Shown: piece after piece, positions 44,954 through 53,804 of the stretch
Layout: every line of letters starts with the position of its first letter
How positions within the stretch are numbered: position 1 is the stretch's first letter
Assembly (NCBI GenBank): GCA_046704745.1
Contig: JBJKRL010000055.1
Span: 1 to 64,000, forward strand
DNA: 64,000 nucleotides
Direction: 5' to 3'
Source: CAWGGS01 sp046704745
Lineage (GTDB): Bacteria; Desulfobacterota; Desulfobulbia; Desulfobulbales; Desulfocapsaceae
Notes under the pieces: model-generated
The model's input: only the letters and a program-made list of their open reading frames with translations
Told to the model about the DNA's origin: nothing
Databases searched by the model: none
Made by a program: the position numbers and the translations under genes

Positions 44954-46135
44954 ATGGCAGTTCGAGAAGAAGTCTACGGTTATTTCATCCCCAGTGTAAC
45001 TTTGATCGGCATAGGCGCGGCAAAAGAAATACCAGCCAAAATCAAAGCCCTCGGCGGCAGCAAACCTCTTATCGTAACCGACAAAGGAATTACCGGTGCC
45101 GGAATCACCAAGCAGGTTACCGACCTGTTGAGTGAGGCAGGGATGGACTATGTCGTTTATGACGAAACAGTTCCTAATCCCACCGATGCCAATGTCCACG
45201 ACGGCGTTGAAATCTACAAGAGAAAATCCTGCGACAGCCTCATCACCCTGGGCGGCGGATCTTCCCACGACTGCGGCAAAGGAGTCGGATTGGTTATCGC
45301 CAACGGGGGCAAAATCCATGATTATGAAGGCGTGGATAAATCAGCCAATCCCATGCCTCCCTACGTTGCCGTCAACACCACGGCGGGGACCGCTTCGGAA
45401 ATGACCCGGTTCTGTATCATCACCGATACCTCAAGGAAGGTCAAAATGGCCATTGTTGACTGGCGGGTCACCCCGGGTGTCGCCATTGACGATCCGGTAT
45501 TGATGATGGGGATGCCGCCGGCACTTACTGCAGCCACCGGTATGGATGCCTTGACCCATGCTGTTGAGGCGTATGTCTCCACCATCGCCACTCCAATGAC
45601 CGATTCGGCGGCGGAAAAGGCCATCGAACTTATCGCTACCTCTCTGCGTCCGGCAGTTGCCAACGGACAGGATATCGTCGCCCGTGAAGGTATGTGCTAT
45701 GCCCAGTATCTCGCAGGCATGGCCTTTAACAATGCAAGTCTGGGCCACGTCCATGCCATGGCTCATCAGCTTGGCGGTTTCTATGACCTGCCGCATGGTG
45801 AATGCAATGCCATTCTGCTGCCGCATGTCAGCAAGTTCAATCTGATTTCCAAAATGGATCGTTTTGCGAAAATAGCTCGGCTGCTGGGAGAAAACACCGA
45901 TGGAATGTCCACACGCGACGCCGCCGATTGCGCCATCGAAGCCATCAAGAAACTGTCTGCCGATATCGGCATCCCGGCAGGACTCATTGAACTCGGCAAA
46001 CGCTACGGCAAGGAGGTGAAAGCCGAGGATATCGAAGTTATGACCGCCAACGCGCAAAAAGATGCCTGCGGACTCACCAACCCGCGCACTCCTTCCAATA
46101 AAGATGTCGTGGCCATCTATAAAGCCGCTCTTTAA
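44954..46135 (+). CDS. Iron-containing alcohol dehydrogenase 2
   Basis: This 393-residue protein is a paralogue of the first dehydrogenase. NAD-binding half: LITLGGGSSHDCGKGVGLV and VNTTAGTASEMTRF. Metal half: TGMDALTHAVEAYVS and GHVHAMAHQLGGFYDLPHGECNAI (Asp plus three His). AAAAGGAAGGTG gives a strong ribosome-binding site. It closely resembles abundant methanol/ethanol dehydrogenases of anaerobes, but the alcohol is not known. It is driven from a sigma-54 promoter and followed by a strong terminator, so it is a one-gene operon. Confidence 0.94.
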   Translation: MAVREEVYGYFIPSVTLIGIGAAKEIPAKIKALGGSKPLIVTDKGITGAGITKQVTDLLSEAGMDYVVYDETVPNPTDANVHDGVEIYKRKSCDSLITLGGGSSHDCGKGVGLVIANGGKIHDYEGVDKSANPMPPYVAVNTTAGTASEMTRFCIITDTSRKVKMAIVDWRVTPGVAIDDPVLMMGMPPALTAATGMDALTHAVEAYVSTIATPMTDSAAEKAIELIATSLRPAVANGQDIVAREGMCYAQYLAGMAFNNASLGHVHAMAHQLGGFYDLPHGECNAILLPHVSKFNLISKMDRFAKIARLLGENTDGMSTRDAADCAIEAIKKLSADIGIPAGLIELGKRYGKEVKAEDIEVMTANAQKDACGLTNPRTPSNKDVVAIYKAAL

Positions 46136-46158
46136 AACTTAACGAAAGAAGCAAAGGG

Positions 46159-46198
46159 AAAAGGGCGCGGGAAGAGTCTCCCACGCCCTTTTGTTTTT
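46159..46198 (+). terminator. Rho-independent terminator after Fe-ADH 2
   Basis: AAAAGGGCG-C-GGGA pairs with TCCC-A-CGCCCTTTT around a short loop, followed by GTTTTT. It lies 24 bases after the dehydrogenase stop. Confidence 0.85.
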
Positions 46199-46297
46199 CA
46201 GGCATTTATCCAAAATCCTCCCGCCGACGGTCAACCTTGAATGTGTGTTTTTTCCGTCACCTATAGACTCGAAGAGGGACCTTCCAGCTATTTTTTA

Positions 46298-48235
46298 TTA
46301 AGCGGACACCCTTTCTATTTTCGGTTCCCTCAATGTTTGTCTGATCGCCTGACTCATGGCCGGAAGTGTTACCGGTTTCTCCAAAAATATCGATATACCG
46401 AGATCTTTGGCTTTTTTGACTTCCTCTTTATCAAGATAGCCGCTGATGATAATGGCCTTTTGCTCCGGACGTACCCGCAGGATTTTTTCATACGTTTCAC
46501 GACCGTTCAAACCGTCACCCATAATCATGTCGAGCAGGATAAGATCGACGGACTGCCTGCGGATATATTCGATGCCCTCTTCTCCACTGGCAACTGAGTG
46601 GGTTTTGTACCCCAAAACATCGAGCATCTGTTGTAAAATCAAATTCTGCTCCCACTCGTCGTCAACAAGAAGAATCATCTCACCCTGACCGATGTTTAAA
46701 CCCTTCAGTTTTGACTGGGCACAACGGGGAGGCTGTTTGTCCGTTGTCGGCAGATAAACCTCAAAGAGAGCGCCGTCATCGGTATTTTTTGCCTCGATCC
46801 AGCCGTTGTGATCACGGACGATATTCCAGACGATGGTCAAGCCGAGTCCGGTACCGCTTCTCCCTGATTTCTTAGTGGTAAAGAATGGGTTAAAGATATT
46901 GTCAAGGTCTTTGGGGTTGATTCCCAGACCATTGTCAGCCACTGTTAATTTAACATACCTTCCGGGTGCAAGGGTTGCATATTTATTCTCTATTCGATGT
47001 GAAAGACGGCAGTTTCTGGTGGTCAGGAGGACAGTCCCTTTTCGCTGCACGGCTTCCAATGCATTACCGATCAAGTTTAACAGGATCTTGTTGATATGCG
47101 ACGATGAGCATTCGATAAGACACAGATTTTCCTGCAGATCTGTCTGAACAACCACATCTGGGAATCGCAACAGACGTTCGCTGTATTCAATGGACTCCAG
47201 ATGATTGAGAATAATATCATTGAGGTTTGAGACCGTTGTTTTGGATGTCCCGCCCCGCGCTATGGAAACCAGATCGTCAACGACTGCGGCGGCGCGCATG
47301 CCGGCATCCTGTATTTTTTTGATCTCCTTGTAGTAGCGATCAGACTCATTCATCTGCATCAGCAGGAACCCCGGATAGCTGACAATAGCGGTAAGGATGT
47401 TGTTCAGATCATGGGCCACTGAACCGGCCATCATGCCTAACGCATTGAATTTACTCGCTGTCGCCAGCTTTTTCTGCAATGAAAGCTTTTCCTCCTCAGC
47501 CTTGATCCGCTCGGAAATATCTCGCATGATCAAAACGTGTGCCTTTCTGCCGAAATAATCCAAGGTATTGGATTTTGCCTCTATCTGAAAGGTACTCTTA
47601 TCCTTACGAAAACCAGTGAACTCAAAATTGTTCAGGTTGCTGTTTTCGTTCAAGGTTTGGATCAAGATTTTATGATCCTCGACGCTTATGATCCGTTCCA
47701 AAAAACCATCCGCCTCGAACTCCTCTCGAGAGAAGCCGAACAAATTGAAAAATTGTTCATTGGCCTCGATAAGCCTTCCGTTCTGATGAATCGCAATCCC
47801 TTCCCAGGCAGCTTCAGCAAGTGTTTTAAAGCGGATATTGCTCTCGTCCAGCTCTCTTTGCAGCCTGTTATGATCTACCGCTCTGTCAAGAGTACGTAAC
47901 AGAAGATCATGATTGACAGGCTTATTGAGAAAATCATAGGCACCCTGCTTCATCGCTTGAACTGCAGTTTCTACGGTATTCAGACCCGTAAGCATGATAA
48001 CCGTTGTCTGAATACGTGTTTCTTTGATGAAGGCGACTATGTCCAACCCCGACATATCCGGCAGTCCCACGTCAAGCAAGCCGACATCGAAGTGGGTCTG
48101 TTTCAAGAGTTCAATGGCCTGTCGGCCGTTCGTCGCCGCGATACATTCAAAATCATAGTGCCCTAAAATCTCTTTGAGGCTGTTTATAAACCTGGGCTCG
48201 TCGTCGACCAAGAGTATTCTGGTTCTTGGTTTCAT
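46298..48235 (-). CDS. Hybrid sensor kinase, REC-PAS-HisKA-HATPase-REC
   Basis: This 645-residue protein starts with a REC domain (ILLVDDEP; phospho-Asp in LLDVGLPD). A PAS domain (residues about 135-255), HisKA (MMAGSVAHDLNNILTAI, phospho-His in a VAHDLNN box) and HATPase (LTVADNGLGI, FFTTKKSGRSGTGLGLTI) follow. It ends in a second REC (LLDMIMGDGLNG). No transmembrane helix is present. It follows the HDOD kinase gene with 12 bp between, so the pair is one operon. The N-terminal REC likely receives phosphate from another kinase, and the C-terminal REC gives an intramolecular relay. Confidence 0.92.
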   Translation of the reverse strand: MKPRTRILLVDDEPRFINSLKEILGHYDFECIAATNGRQAIELLKQTHFDVGLLDVGLPDMSGLDIVAFIKETRIQTTVIMLTGLNTVETAVQAMKQGAYDFLNKPVNHDLLLRTLDRAVDHNRLQRELDESNIRFKTLAEAAWEGIAIHQNGRLIEANEQFFNLFGFSREEFEADGFLERIISVEDHKILIQTLNENSNLNNFEFTGFRKDKSTFQIEAKSNTLDYFGRKAHVLIMRDISERIKAEEEKLSLQKKLATASKFNALGMMAGSVAHDLNNILTAIVSYPGFLLMQMNESDRYYKEIKKIQDAGMRAAAVVDDLVSIARGGTSKTTVSNLNDIILNHLESIEYSERLLRFPDVVVQTDLQENLCLIECSSSHINKILLNLIGNALEAVQRKGTVLLTTRNCRLSHRIENKYATLAPGRYVKLTVADNGLGINPKDLDNIFNPFFTTKKSGRSGTGLGLTIVWNIVRDHNGWIEAKNTDDGALFEVYLPTTDKQPPRCAQSKLKGLNIGQGEMILLVDDEWEQNLILQQMLDVLGYKTHSVASGEEGIEYIRRQSVDLILLDMIMGDGLNGRETYEKILRVRPEQKAIIISGYLDKEEVKKAKDLGISIFLEKPVTLPAMSQAIRQTLREPKIERVSA

Positions 48236-48247
48236 ATCTTTCCCCTT

Positions 48248-50497
48248 TTACGCCTTCAGATCTTTCATGTTTGGCAGATAGACAGTAAATACCGTTCCAT
48301 TTGGTTCTGCGTCTTTACAGGAGATGGTGCCGCCGATATCTTTGACCGCCTTGGCAACTATGGACAGCCCAAGTCCGGCATGTCCCTGCCCTTTTGTGGA
48401 AATAAAAGGTTTGAAGAGATTTTTTTTCACTTTGTCCGGCAAACCCGGCCCATTGTCTTTTATGAGGATTTCAATCCCTTCTCGTTTTTCACCACCCCGA
48501 TTTTGCAAAATCATCCGAGTCTTGACTTCAAGACGTCCCCCTTCCGTCATCGCCTCAGCCCCATTTTTCATTAGGTTTATAACTATTTGTTTCAAAACGT
48601 CTTTTGATGTATTGATGTGTGGCAGGAGTGGATCGGCAATGAACGAGACGGAAGTCTCGGTACGGACAAAGAGGGACGATTTTAAAAGTTGAATGATATT
48701 GGAAATAATACCGTTGACATCGGTCGGTTCGGCGGTCCTAAAAGCAGGTTGGGAAAAGAAATCCAGCTGATTTACCATCAGCGAAATCCGGTTCAGCTCC
48801 TCATCAATGATGGAAAATTCCTTATGGAAATCATCTCCGTCAGGAAGTTTCATTTTTAACGAAGCCATATAGTTACTCAGGATACCCAGAGGATTGTTGA
48901 TCTCGTGGGCAAATTTTTTTGCCGTCATCGAAATCGCCGCCATCCGCTGGGCTTCAATTTCACTGGCCTGTCTGGCCTTTACCCTATCAAGGTGTAGACA
49001 CAACCCTGCCTGACGAACAATGAGGTCCAAAACCTTGCGGTCGCTGAGGGGAAAGTCCGTCACCGAATCCGGTAGCCCCAGTAGGACGATCCCTATCGGT
49101 TTCTTTTCCGCGATAATAGGAATCAAAAAAATCGTTTGGCATTTCAAGGTGGAAAGCAGCTGTCTATCGATAAGAGTGGCCACCGTATCCTGGGTCGTCA
49201 AAGTTAAAGGCTTCATTCCGAGATAGGCTTGGACGATACGGCTCGAACTGCGCTGCACCGGCAGAGAGAGTCCATTGCTCATTTCCGACAGAGCGTTGGA
49301 GGACGATGTCATTCCTTTAAGCAGAACACCATCTCTGTCGGGAAGAAAGAAAAGTATCTTTTCTATTTCAAACATGACCCGAAGGCACTTTTCGAAGGTC
49401 TCGATAACCGATCCCAATTTGCCGGCTTTGATAATATCTTCTAAAAAAGTGGAAAGCAGACTGACATTTTTTATACGCGAAATTAGCGCCTTCTGCGCCG
49501 TTGAATCACCCGGCGCCAGTTTGGTATCAGAGGAGTCGGGTGTGTTTATCTCCACCGTTTCAGCGGCATCCGCCCCCCCATCAACCTTTGGCTGTTTTTT
49601 TTCCGCTACTTTTGTCTCGACGAGCGTTACCGGTTTTGCGTGGATGCCCAGACTTTCAGCAATACTGGTCACTTCCTCTTTTGCGCCCTGAATGATCTCG
49701 CCGACATCGGATTCGTTCAAATTGAAAAACATATCGGCAGCCTCTCCCCCGCTTATTTCTCCCGGCTTCTCTTGGCAGAGCAGATTGGACAGATAAACGA
49801 TCTTCACCAATGGAAAGCTCTCTGCTATCTGTTCCAGTGATTCGTGATGGTATTTAATTGCTTCACCCATCAGGGAATTCAGTTTCCATTTTTCTACCAC
49901 CCAGGCCCCGACTTCGCCGTGATCGACGCCGATCAACTGTGTTTCAGCCCATACTGTATTGCGGGCGTCTTCGGTTTTGAGAAGAATATATTCATGCTCT
50001 TTGGGAAAAGTGGAAACCAGGACCAATCGGCCGATATCATGCAGCAATCCGGAGAGATAGGCCTCATCCCGATTACTGAAATTCGTTCTTATGGCAATGC
50101 GCTTTGCCAGAGTGGCGCACATCAGGGAATGCCACCAAAAATCACTGAGACTGAACTGTGTTATTCGTTTGAGACGCTTATGGTCAAAAACTTGATGAAT
50201 AGATGTCGTTATGGCAACATTTCTTATACTGTCGGCTCCGAGATACACCACTGCCTGTTCAATGCCCGTAAATTTTTGCCGGATCCCGTAGTAGGCGGAA
50301 TTGACTAATTGCAAAACTTTTAAACTGAGTACCGGGTCTTTGCTGATAAGGTCGGCAATGTCTATAAGAGGCGTGTTCTCGTCGTCACAGGCCTCCAATA
50401 ATTTTATCAGGATTTCGGGAAGAGTAGGAAGATTTCCAGTTTCCTGGATTTTGGCAAAAACGGCATCTTTGCTGGTTGAGTGATTCAACATCGTCAT
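48248..50497 (-). CDS. HDOD-GAF sensor histidine kinase
   Basis: From ATG 50497 the product is about 749 residues (upstream in-frame sequence lacks protein character). An HDOD domain (residues about 20-230, DPVLSLKVLQLVNSAYYG, GLLHDIGRLVLVSTF, GVDHGEVGAWVVEKW) is followed by an acidic linker, a GAF domain (about 340-510), HisKA (AKKFAHEINNPLGILSNY) and HATPase (IKDNGPGLPDKVKKNLF, GHAGLGLSI). HDOD modules usually act as phospho- or nucleotide-linked signalling domains, and fusion to a kinase suggests integration of two inputs. Neither candidate start has a good ribosome-binding site. Confidence 0.85.
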   Translation of the reverse strand: MTMLNHSTSKDAVFAKIQETGNLPTLPEILIKLLEACDDENTPLIDIADLISKDPVLSLKVLQLVNSAYYGIRQKFTGIEQAVVYLGADSIRNVAITTSIHQVFDHKRLKRITQFSLSDFWWHSLMCATLAKRIAIRTNFSNRDEAYLSGLLHDIGRLVLVSTFPKEHEYILLKTEDARNTVWAETQLIGVDHGEVGAWVVEKWKLNSLMGEAIKYHHESLEQIAESFPLVKIVYLSNLLCQEKPGEISGGEAADMFFNLNESDVGEIIQGAKEEVTSIAESLGIHAKPVTLVETKVAEKKQPKVDGGADAAETVEINTPDSSDTKLAPGDSTAQKALISRIKNVSLLSTFLEDIIKAGKLGSVIETFEKCLRVMFEIEKILFFLPDRDGVLLKGMTSSSNALSEMSNGLSLPVQRSSSRIVQAYLGMKPLTLTTQDTVATLIDRQLLSTLKCQTIFLIPIIAEKKPIGIVLLGLPDSVTDFPLSDRKVLDLIVRQAGLCLHLDRVKARQASEIEAQRMAAISMTAKKFAHEINNPLGILSNYMASLKMKLPDGDDFHKEFSIIDEELNRISLMVNQLDFFSQPAFRTAEPTDVNGIISNIIQLLKSSLFVRTETSVSFIADPLLPHINTSKDVLKQIVINLMKNGAEAMTEGGRLEVKTRMILQNRGGEKREGIEILIKDNGPGLPDKVKKNLFKPFISTKGQGHAGLGLSIVAKAVKDIGGTISCKDAEPNGTVFTVYLPNMKDLKA

Positions 50498-51089
50498 GAA
50501 GTGAAGTCTCAAAAATGTTGATCTCGTAAAAACCCCTGAAACATCATGAGTAGAACGATAAATCAACGAGTTACAACACTGAAAAATCGGCCGGCAAATC
50601 TTTGGGGACCCGATAACAACACTGGCGGCTGCCTCGGTTCCAACAGATTTTGCCACCCCAACCTATCGTTTTCTCCCGATTTTAGCAAGTGTTTTTCTTT
50701 TGAGTGTTCTTGCTTTCCTCCTGTTTTTCCGAACCAATCCTTCTCAGGCTCAGAGGAAGAGCCCCTCGGCCACCAACCACAAACTTCAAAAACAATTGAC
50801 AAATTGCCATATAACCGGAAGTTACTAAAACATTTTAAAGGTTTTATTAGATTTACGTTATTTTCCACTCCATGGTGTTTGAATAAACTCAAGGTGTTGT
50901 ACTATAATAAATATGATTACCACTAATCCTCAGCCAACTTGGAAAGGCGATTGATGGGGATACTCAAAATACATCGCGTAAGACCCGGAGCAATCCTACA
51001 TCACGTCCCAAAACCACCTCCGGATGAGCAAACAGAAAAGGCCTTTTTTGCACTTGAGTTTTTTGTCCACACTGTATGGAGGAGCTGCC
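50498..51089. other. Gap between HDOD kinase and exported-protein genes
   Basis: No gene is supported. It holds the kinase leader, one copy of the TGATTACCACTAATC motif (50914-50928) and an AT-rich stretch with TATAAT at 50902-50907 that could be the -10 of the exported-protein gene. Confidence 0.35.
50914..50928 (+). repeat. TGATTACCACTAATC motif, copy 2
   Basis: Exact 15-base match to the copy at 11906. It is followed by CTCAG, and lies about 160 bases upstream of the exported-protein start. Confidence 0.65.
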
Positions 51090-51572
51090 ATGATACACGT
51101 AATTTTCAGACGACTGATACCGGCAATCGTTTGCCTCAGTCTTTTTTTCATACTCTTACCGATTGCAGCTCGCAGCGCCGAGGATAACCTCGATATCTGC
51201 CGTCAGGCCACAGCTGAACAGTTAGCTGCTCTTTCCCGCAAGCCGCTCTACCCCACAGCCGAAACAAACGGCTGTTTCTGGAGTGAAAAGCCGGGGGCAA
51301 TGGCGGATCTGGACATCCGTATCCTGGAGACCGACCAACCCCTTCGCTCCTATTTCAACAAAAATTTATCGCCATCAGTGAAATTGGTAAAAATAACCGA
51401 CCTTGGTGATGAAGGGCTTATGAGCGTCAGCGAAGGCAGTCTGGGAGTCGTTGTTATTCGAAAGGGAAATAAGGTATTGCAAAGTGCAGCGACCTTTCTC
51501 GATATCGAGCCCGGCAGTAAAAAGCAGACGGCGCTATGGAGCATTTATCGTCGCATTCTCAAACAGCTATAA
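51090..51572 (+). CDS. Exported protein, unknown
   Basis: ATG 51090 is chosen because GGAGGAGCTG precedes it. The 160-residue product has a signal peptide (MIHVIFRRLIPAIVCLSLFFILLPIAARSA, cleavage about residue 30). A periplasmic domain with two cysteines follows (DICRQATA and TNGCFWSEKPGAMADLDIRI), which could form a disulfide, then a beta-rich stretch. No family is recognised. It is a single gene, convergent with the DUF2971 gene. Confidence 0.7.
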   Translation: MIHVIFRRLIPAIVCLSLFFILLPIAARSAEDNLDICRQATAEQLAALSRKPLYPTAETNGCFWSEKPGAMADLDIRILETDQPLRSYFNKNLSPSVKLVKITDLGDEGLMSVSEGSLGVVVIRKGNKVLQSAATFLDIEPGSKKQTALWSIYRRILKQL

Positions 51573-51614
51573 CCAGGTTTCTCACGAACTGCTCCGGGTT
51601 ACATCCAGGCCAGA

Positions 51615-52553
51615 TTACCGTTGTCGATAAGGGATCTGGCAGTAATCAATACCGTGTGACGGTACAATGCCGTTCTGAGCCAGAAACATCTTCAGCGAGT
51701 TCATGGAGATGTTGATATTCGAGGTCGGTCCCAAATAGAGGTGATCGAGTATCATTGAACGTCCTTTTTCAAACCGGAGATCAAACTCCACATAGGGCAC
51801 GAGCATGGCGTTTGCCTCCCGGAAAAGCACTTTGGAATCCGCGCAATCGATAAATACCGGAGAGACGATCCGCCATTCCTTTTCCTCCCGAAAAGACGGA
51901 TGCTTCAGGACCGCTGCTATACGCAAAAGATCGATCTCGATATGGGCAAACACCTCATGGTAGATCGCAGGAATCCGCTCACGCGGTGTTGTCTCGTCGA
52001 TGTGACTTTCCACATGGGCTTCGACGGCATCCACTACCTGCCGGATGAGTTTACGCTGCATGGCCGGTTCGTAAATGCATTTGCCGATCTGAAATTTCTG
52101 TCTTTGGGCACATTGCAGAATATAATCGGATGAAAAACCGATACTTACTCCTTTGCCGTGGGTGCTGTACCCCCGCCACTGGCTGAGCAGGTTGCCCTCA
52201 GATCGGAAAGAGGTGGCAAAGAGCATATGTCCGTTGGTAATCCGGTGGGTAATCCAGTCCATGAACTGCCCCAGCAGATCCGCCTTCCCGTGCCCCCCCG
52301 TAATCCGCTCCTGCACCTCCAGCCTGATGAGATCCGCCGCATGTTTGAGTTCGGCGGAGTCATTCATATACCGGATATCGCTTGCCCAGAGCTTCCTGCT
52401 CCTCACAATTCCCAGCAAACCGTTCAAGGTCGTGTAATGATACAGCGAACCTTTCGGCGTATCGGCAAACAGACTTTGGGTCAGGGTACTGATTTCCTGC
52501 AGGGCCCCACTGCTTGTTTTTCTCTCTTTCCTTGGCATCTCAATCTGACCCAT
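51615..52553 (-). CDS. DUF2971 family protein
   Basis: This 312-residue protein begins after a short variable N-terminus with LYHYTTLNGLLGIVRSRKLWASDIRYMNDSAEL (about residues 37-70), the family signature, with the YHYTT and NDxxE motifs. Later motifs include GYSTHGKGVSIGF and EEKEWRIVSP. The fold has been compared with ADP-ribosyltransferases, and DUF2971 genes often sit in phage or defence regions. No partner gene is adjacent. The start may instead be at the Met 15 bases further in. Confidence 0.82.
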   Translation of the reverse strand: MGQIEMPRKERKTSSGALQEISTLTQSLFADTPKGSLYHYTTLNGLLGIVRSRKLWASDIRYMNDSAELKHAADLIRLEVQERITGGHGKADLLGQFMDWITHRITNGHMLFATSFRSEGNLLSQWRGYSTHGKGVSIGFSSDYILQCAQRQKFQIGKCIYEPAMQRKLIRQVVDAVEAHVESHIDETTPRERIPAIYHEVFAHIEIDLLRIAAVLKHPSFREEKEWRIVSPVFIDCADSKVLFREANAMLVPYVEFDLRFEKGRSMILDHLYLGPTSNINISMNSLKMFLAQNGIVPSHGIDYCQIPYRQR

Positions 52554-52680
52554 CAGTAGAAATATTGTATACTACAGAACAGTTGTCCTGATAACAACGG
52601 GCATCGACAACAATGCTCCCATCTCAAGCTATCTTTTCCCTTGAGGTTTAGCAAGGGTTTTCGCTGCCGGGAAACCCACA

Positions 52681-52800
52681 TCAGGCCCGAAGGGTTGCGG
52701 ACAGGACGTCCGCAATTGACAGCAGGCCAGGAACGGCCTGTCTGTCAGCCGTGGTGTACCGGCGATAAGGCCGCAGAGTAGCGGCCGGAAGCGACGCCCT
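52681..52800. repeat. Hairpin cluster upstream of lexA
   Basis: Three GC-rich hairpins follow each other: GCGGAC-N5-GTCCGC, AGGCC-N6-GGCCT and GGCCGC-N6-GCGGCC. They lie between the DUF2971 gene and lexA and look like a BIME-type repeat cluster. Confidence 0.55.
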
Positions 52801-52875
52801 CCGCCGGGTTATTCCTTTCAGTTTTACCAAAAAGCACTTCATCCGGAAGAGCCATAAAACAATACCGTCTGTCAT

Positions 52876-52913
52876 AAATGTATATTGACATTTGTCGAAA
52901 ATCGGCATAATGT
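52876..52913 (+). promoter_or_regulatory. lexA promoter with overlapping operator-like repeats
   Basis: TTGACA (52885-52890) and TAATGT (52908-52913) are 17 bp apart. The palindrome AAATGT-N6-ACATTT (52876-52893) overlaps the -35, and ATGTA repeats continue downstream to about 52934. Auto-repression by LexA at these repeats is the simplest reading. Confidence 0.75.
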
Positions 52914-52944
52914 AAATAAATGTACAGCAAATGTAAATAAACGC

Positions 52945-52983
52945 CTGGCCCGGATTTCTCAGCTCGTGAGAAATCCGGGCCAG
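52945..52983. repeat. Perfect 17 bp-stem palindrome in the lexA leader
   Basis: CTGGCCCGGATTTCTCA and TGAGAAATCCGGGCCAG are exact inverted copies around GCTCG. The element ends 12 bases before the lexA ATG and shares CCGSATTTCTCA with the REP-like copies at 11847 and 40825. In RNA it would be a very stable hairpin close to the ribosome-binding site. Confidence 0.9.
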
Positions 52984-52995
52984 CGGGAAAAAGAT

Positions 52996-53625
52996 ATGGA
53001 ACTTACCGATAAGCAGGACAGCTTTCTCCACTATCTGAAACAAAGGCTCGAAGAAGACGGCCGGACACCCAGCCTGCGCCGGGCTGCCCGTGATCTGGGG
53101 ATCAGCCATACCGCCGTGGCCCAGATACTGGGTCAACTGGAAAAAAAAGGGCTGCTGGAACGGGGCGGTCATTACAGCCGAACCATTCGTCTGCTGCCGG
53201 AAGAGAATGAAGTCCCCACTGCCGCAGCAGGCCGGACACTGCCCGTCATCGGCCGGATCACCGCCGGCCTGCCCATGTATGCCCAGCAGGAATGGGACGA
53301 GACGGTGGTAGTCGACCCCGACCTGTTTGCCGGCGACAACCTCTTCTGTCTGCGGGTCAGCGGCCAGTCCATGCGCGGTGCCGGTATCCTCGACGGCGAC
53401 CTGGTGGTCTGCGAACCCCGGCAATACGCCGAAAACGGCGAGATCGTCGCCGTCCTGCTCCACGGCGACGAGGCCACAGTCAAACGCTTTTTCCTGCGCG
53501 CCGATCATATCGAACTGCGCCCGGAAAACGTTGCCTTCCCGGTCATGCGCTACCCATTTGCCGACATCCTGGTCCAAGGCAAGGTGATCGGCGTAATCAG
53601 GGGCCGAAACCCCGAATTTTCGTAA
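52996..53625 (+). CDS. lexA: LexA repressor
   Basis: ATG 52996 is chosen because the reading frame upstream is hairpin and promoter DNA. The 209-residue product has an N-terminal winged helix (TPSLRRAARDLGISHTAVAQILGQLEKKGLLERG, residues 24-56), the Ala90-Gly91 self-cleavage site in RITAGLP, the nucleophile Ser125 in SGQSMRGAGILDGD and the base Lys163 in EATVKRFF. It represses DNA-damage genes and is inactivated by RecA-stimulated self-cleavage. It is the first gene of the mutasome-type cluster. Confidence 0.95.
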   Translation: MELTDKQDSFLHYLKQRLEEDGRTPSLRRAARDLGISHTAVAQILGQLEKKGLLERGGHYSRTIRLLPEENEVPTAAAGRTLPVIGRITAGLPMYAQQEWDETVVVDPDLFAGDNLFCLRVSGQSMRGAGILDGDLVVCEPRQYAENGEIVAVLLHGDEATVKRFFLRADHIELRPENVAFPVMRYPFADILVQGKVIGVIRGRNPEFS

Positions 53626-53785
53626 GCGTGCGCCAGCACTCCATCTGTGCACGATCGGGCTTCCGTGCATAGATGGGCTATAGCCCGTCAGCCCGCTTAT
53701 ACACATATGGAGCACTGGTAAACGCTTACAGACATCGGATAATGTGACCTCTTTGCATATCCGGTGAACGCTTACGAATTTTCAA
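53613..53785. repeat. Inverted repeats between lexA and the DUF72 gene
   Basis: TTCGTAAGCGT at the lexA 3' end (around 53618) and ACGCTTACGAA near 53770 form a long-range inverted repeat. GGTRAACGCTTAC occurs twice in direct orientation inside, and CACTCCAT / ATGGAGCAC adds an inner stem. This is typical of palindromic intergenic elements. Confidence 0.65.
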
Positions 53786-53804
53786 TGCCGGACAAAGAAG
53801 AGAA

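Noticed and set aside
52885..52995. lexA starting at the first in-frame codon, 52885
   Set aside because: The extra 37 residues would be translated promoter and hairpin sequence, and LexA proteins begin near MELTDKQ.
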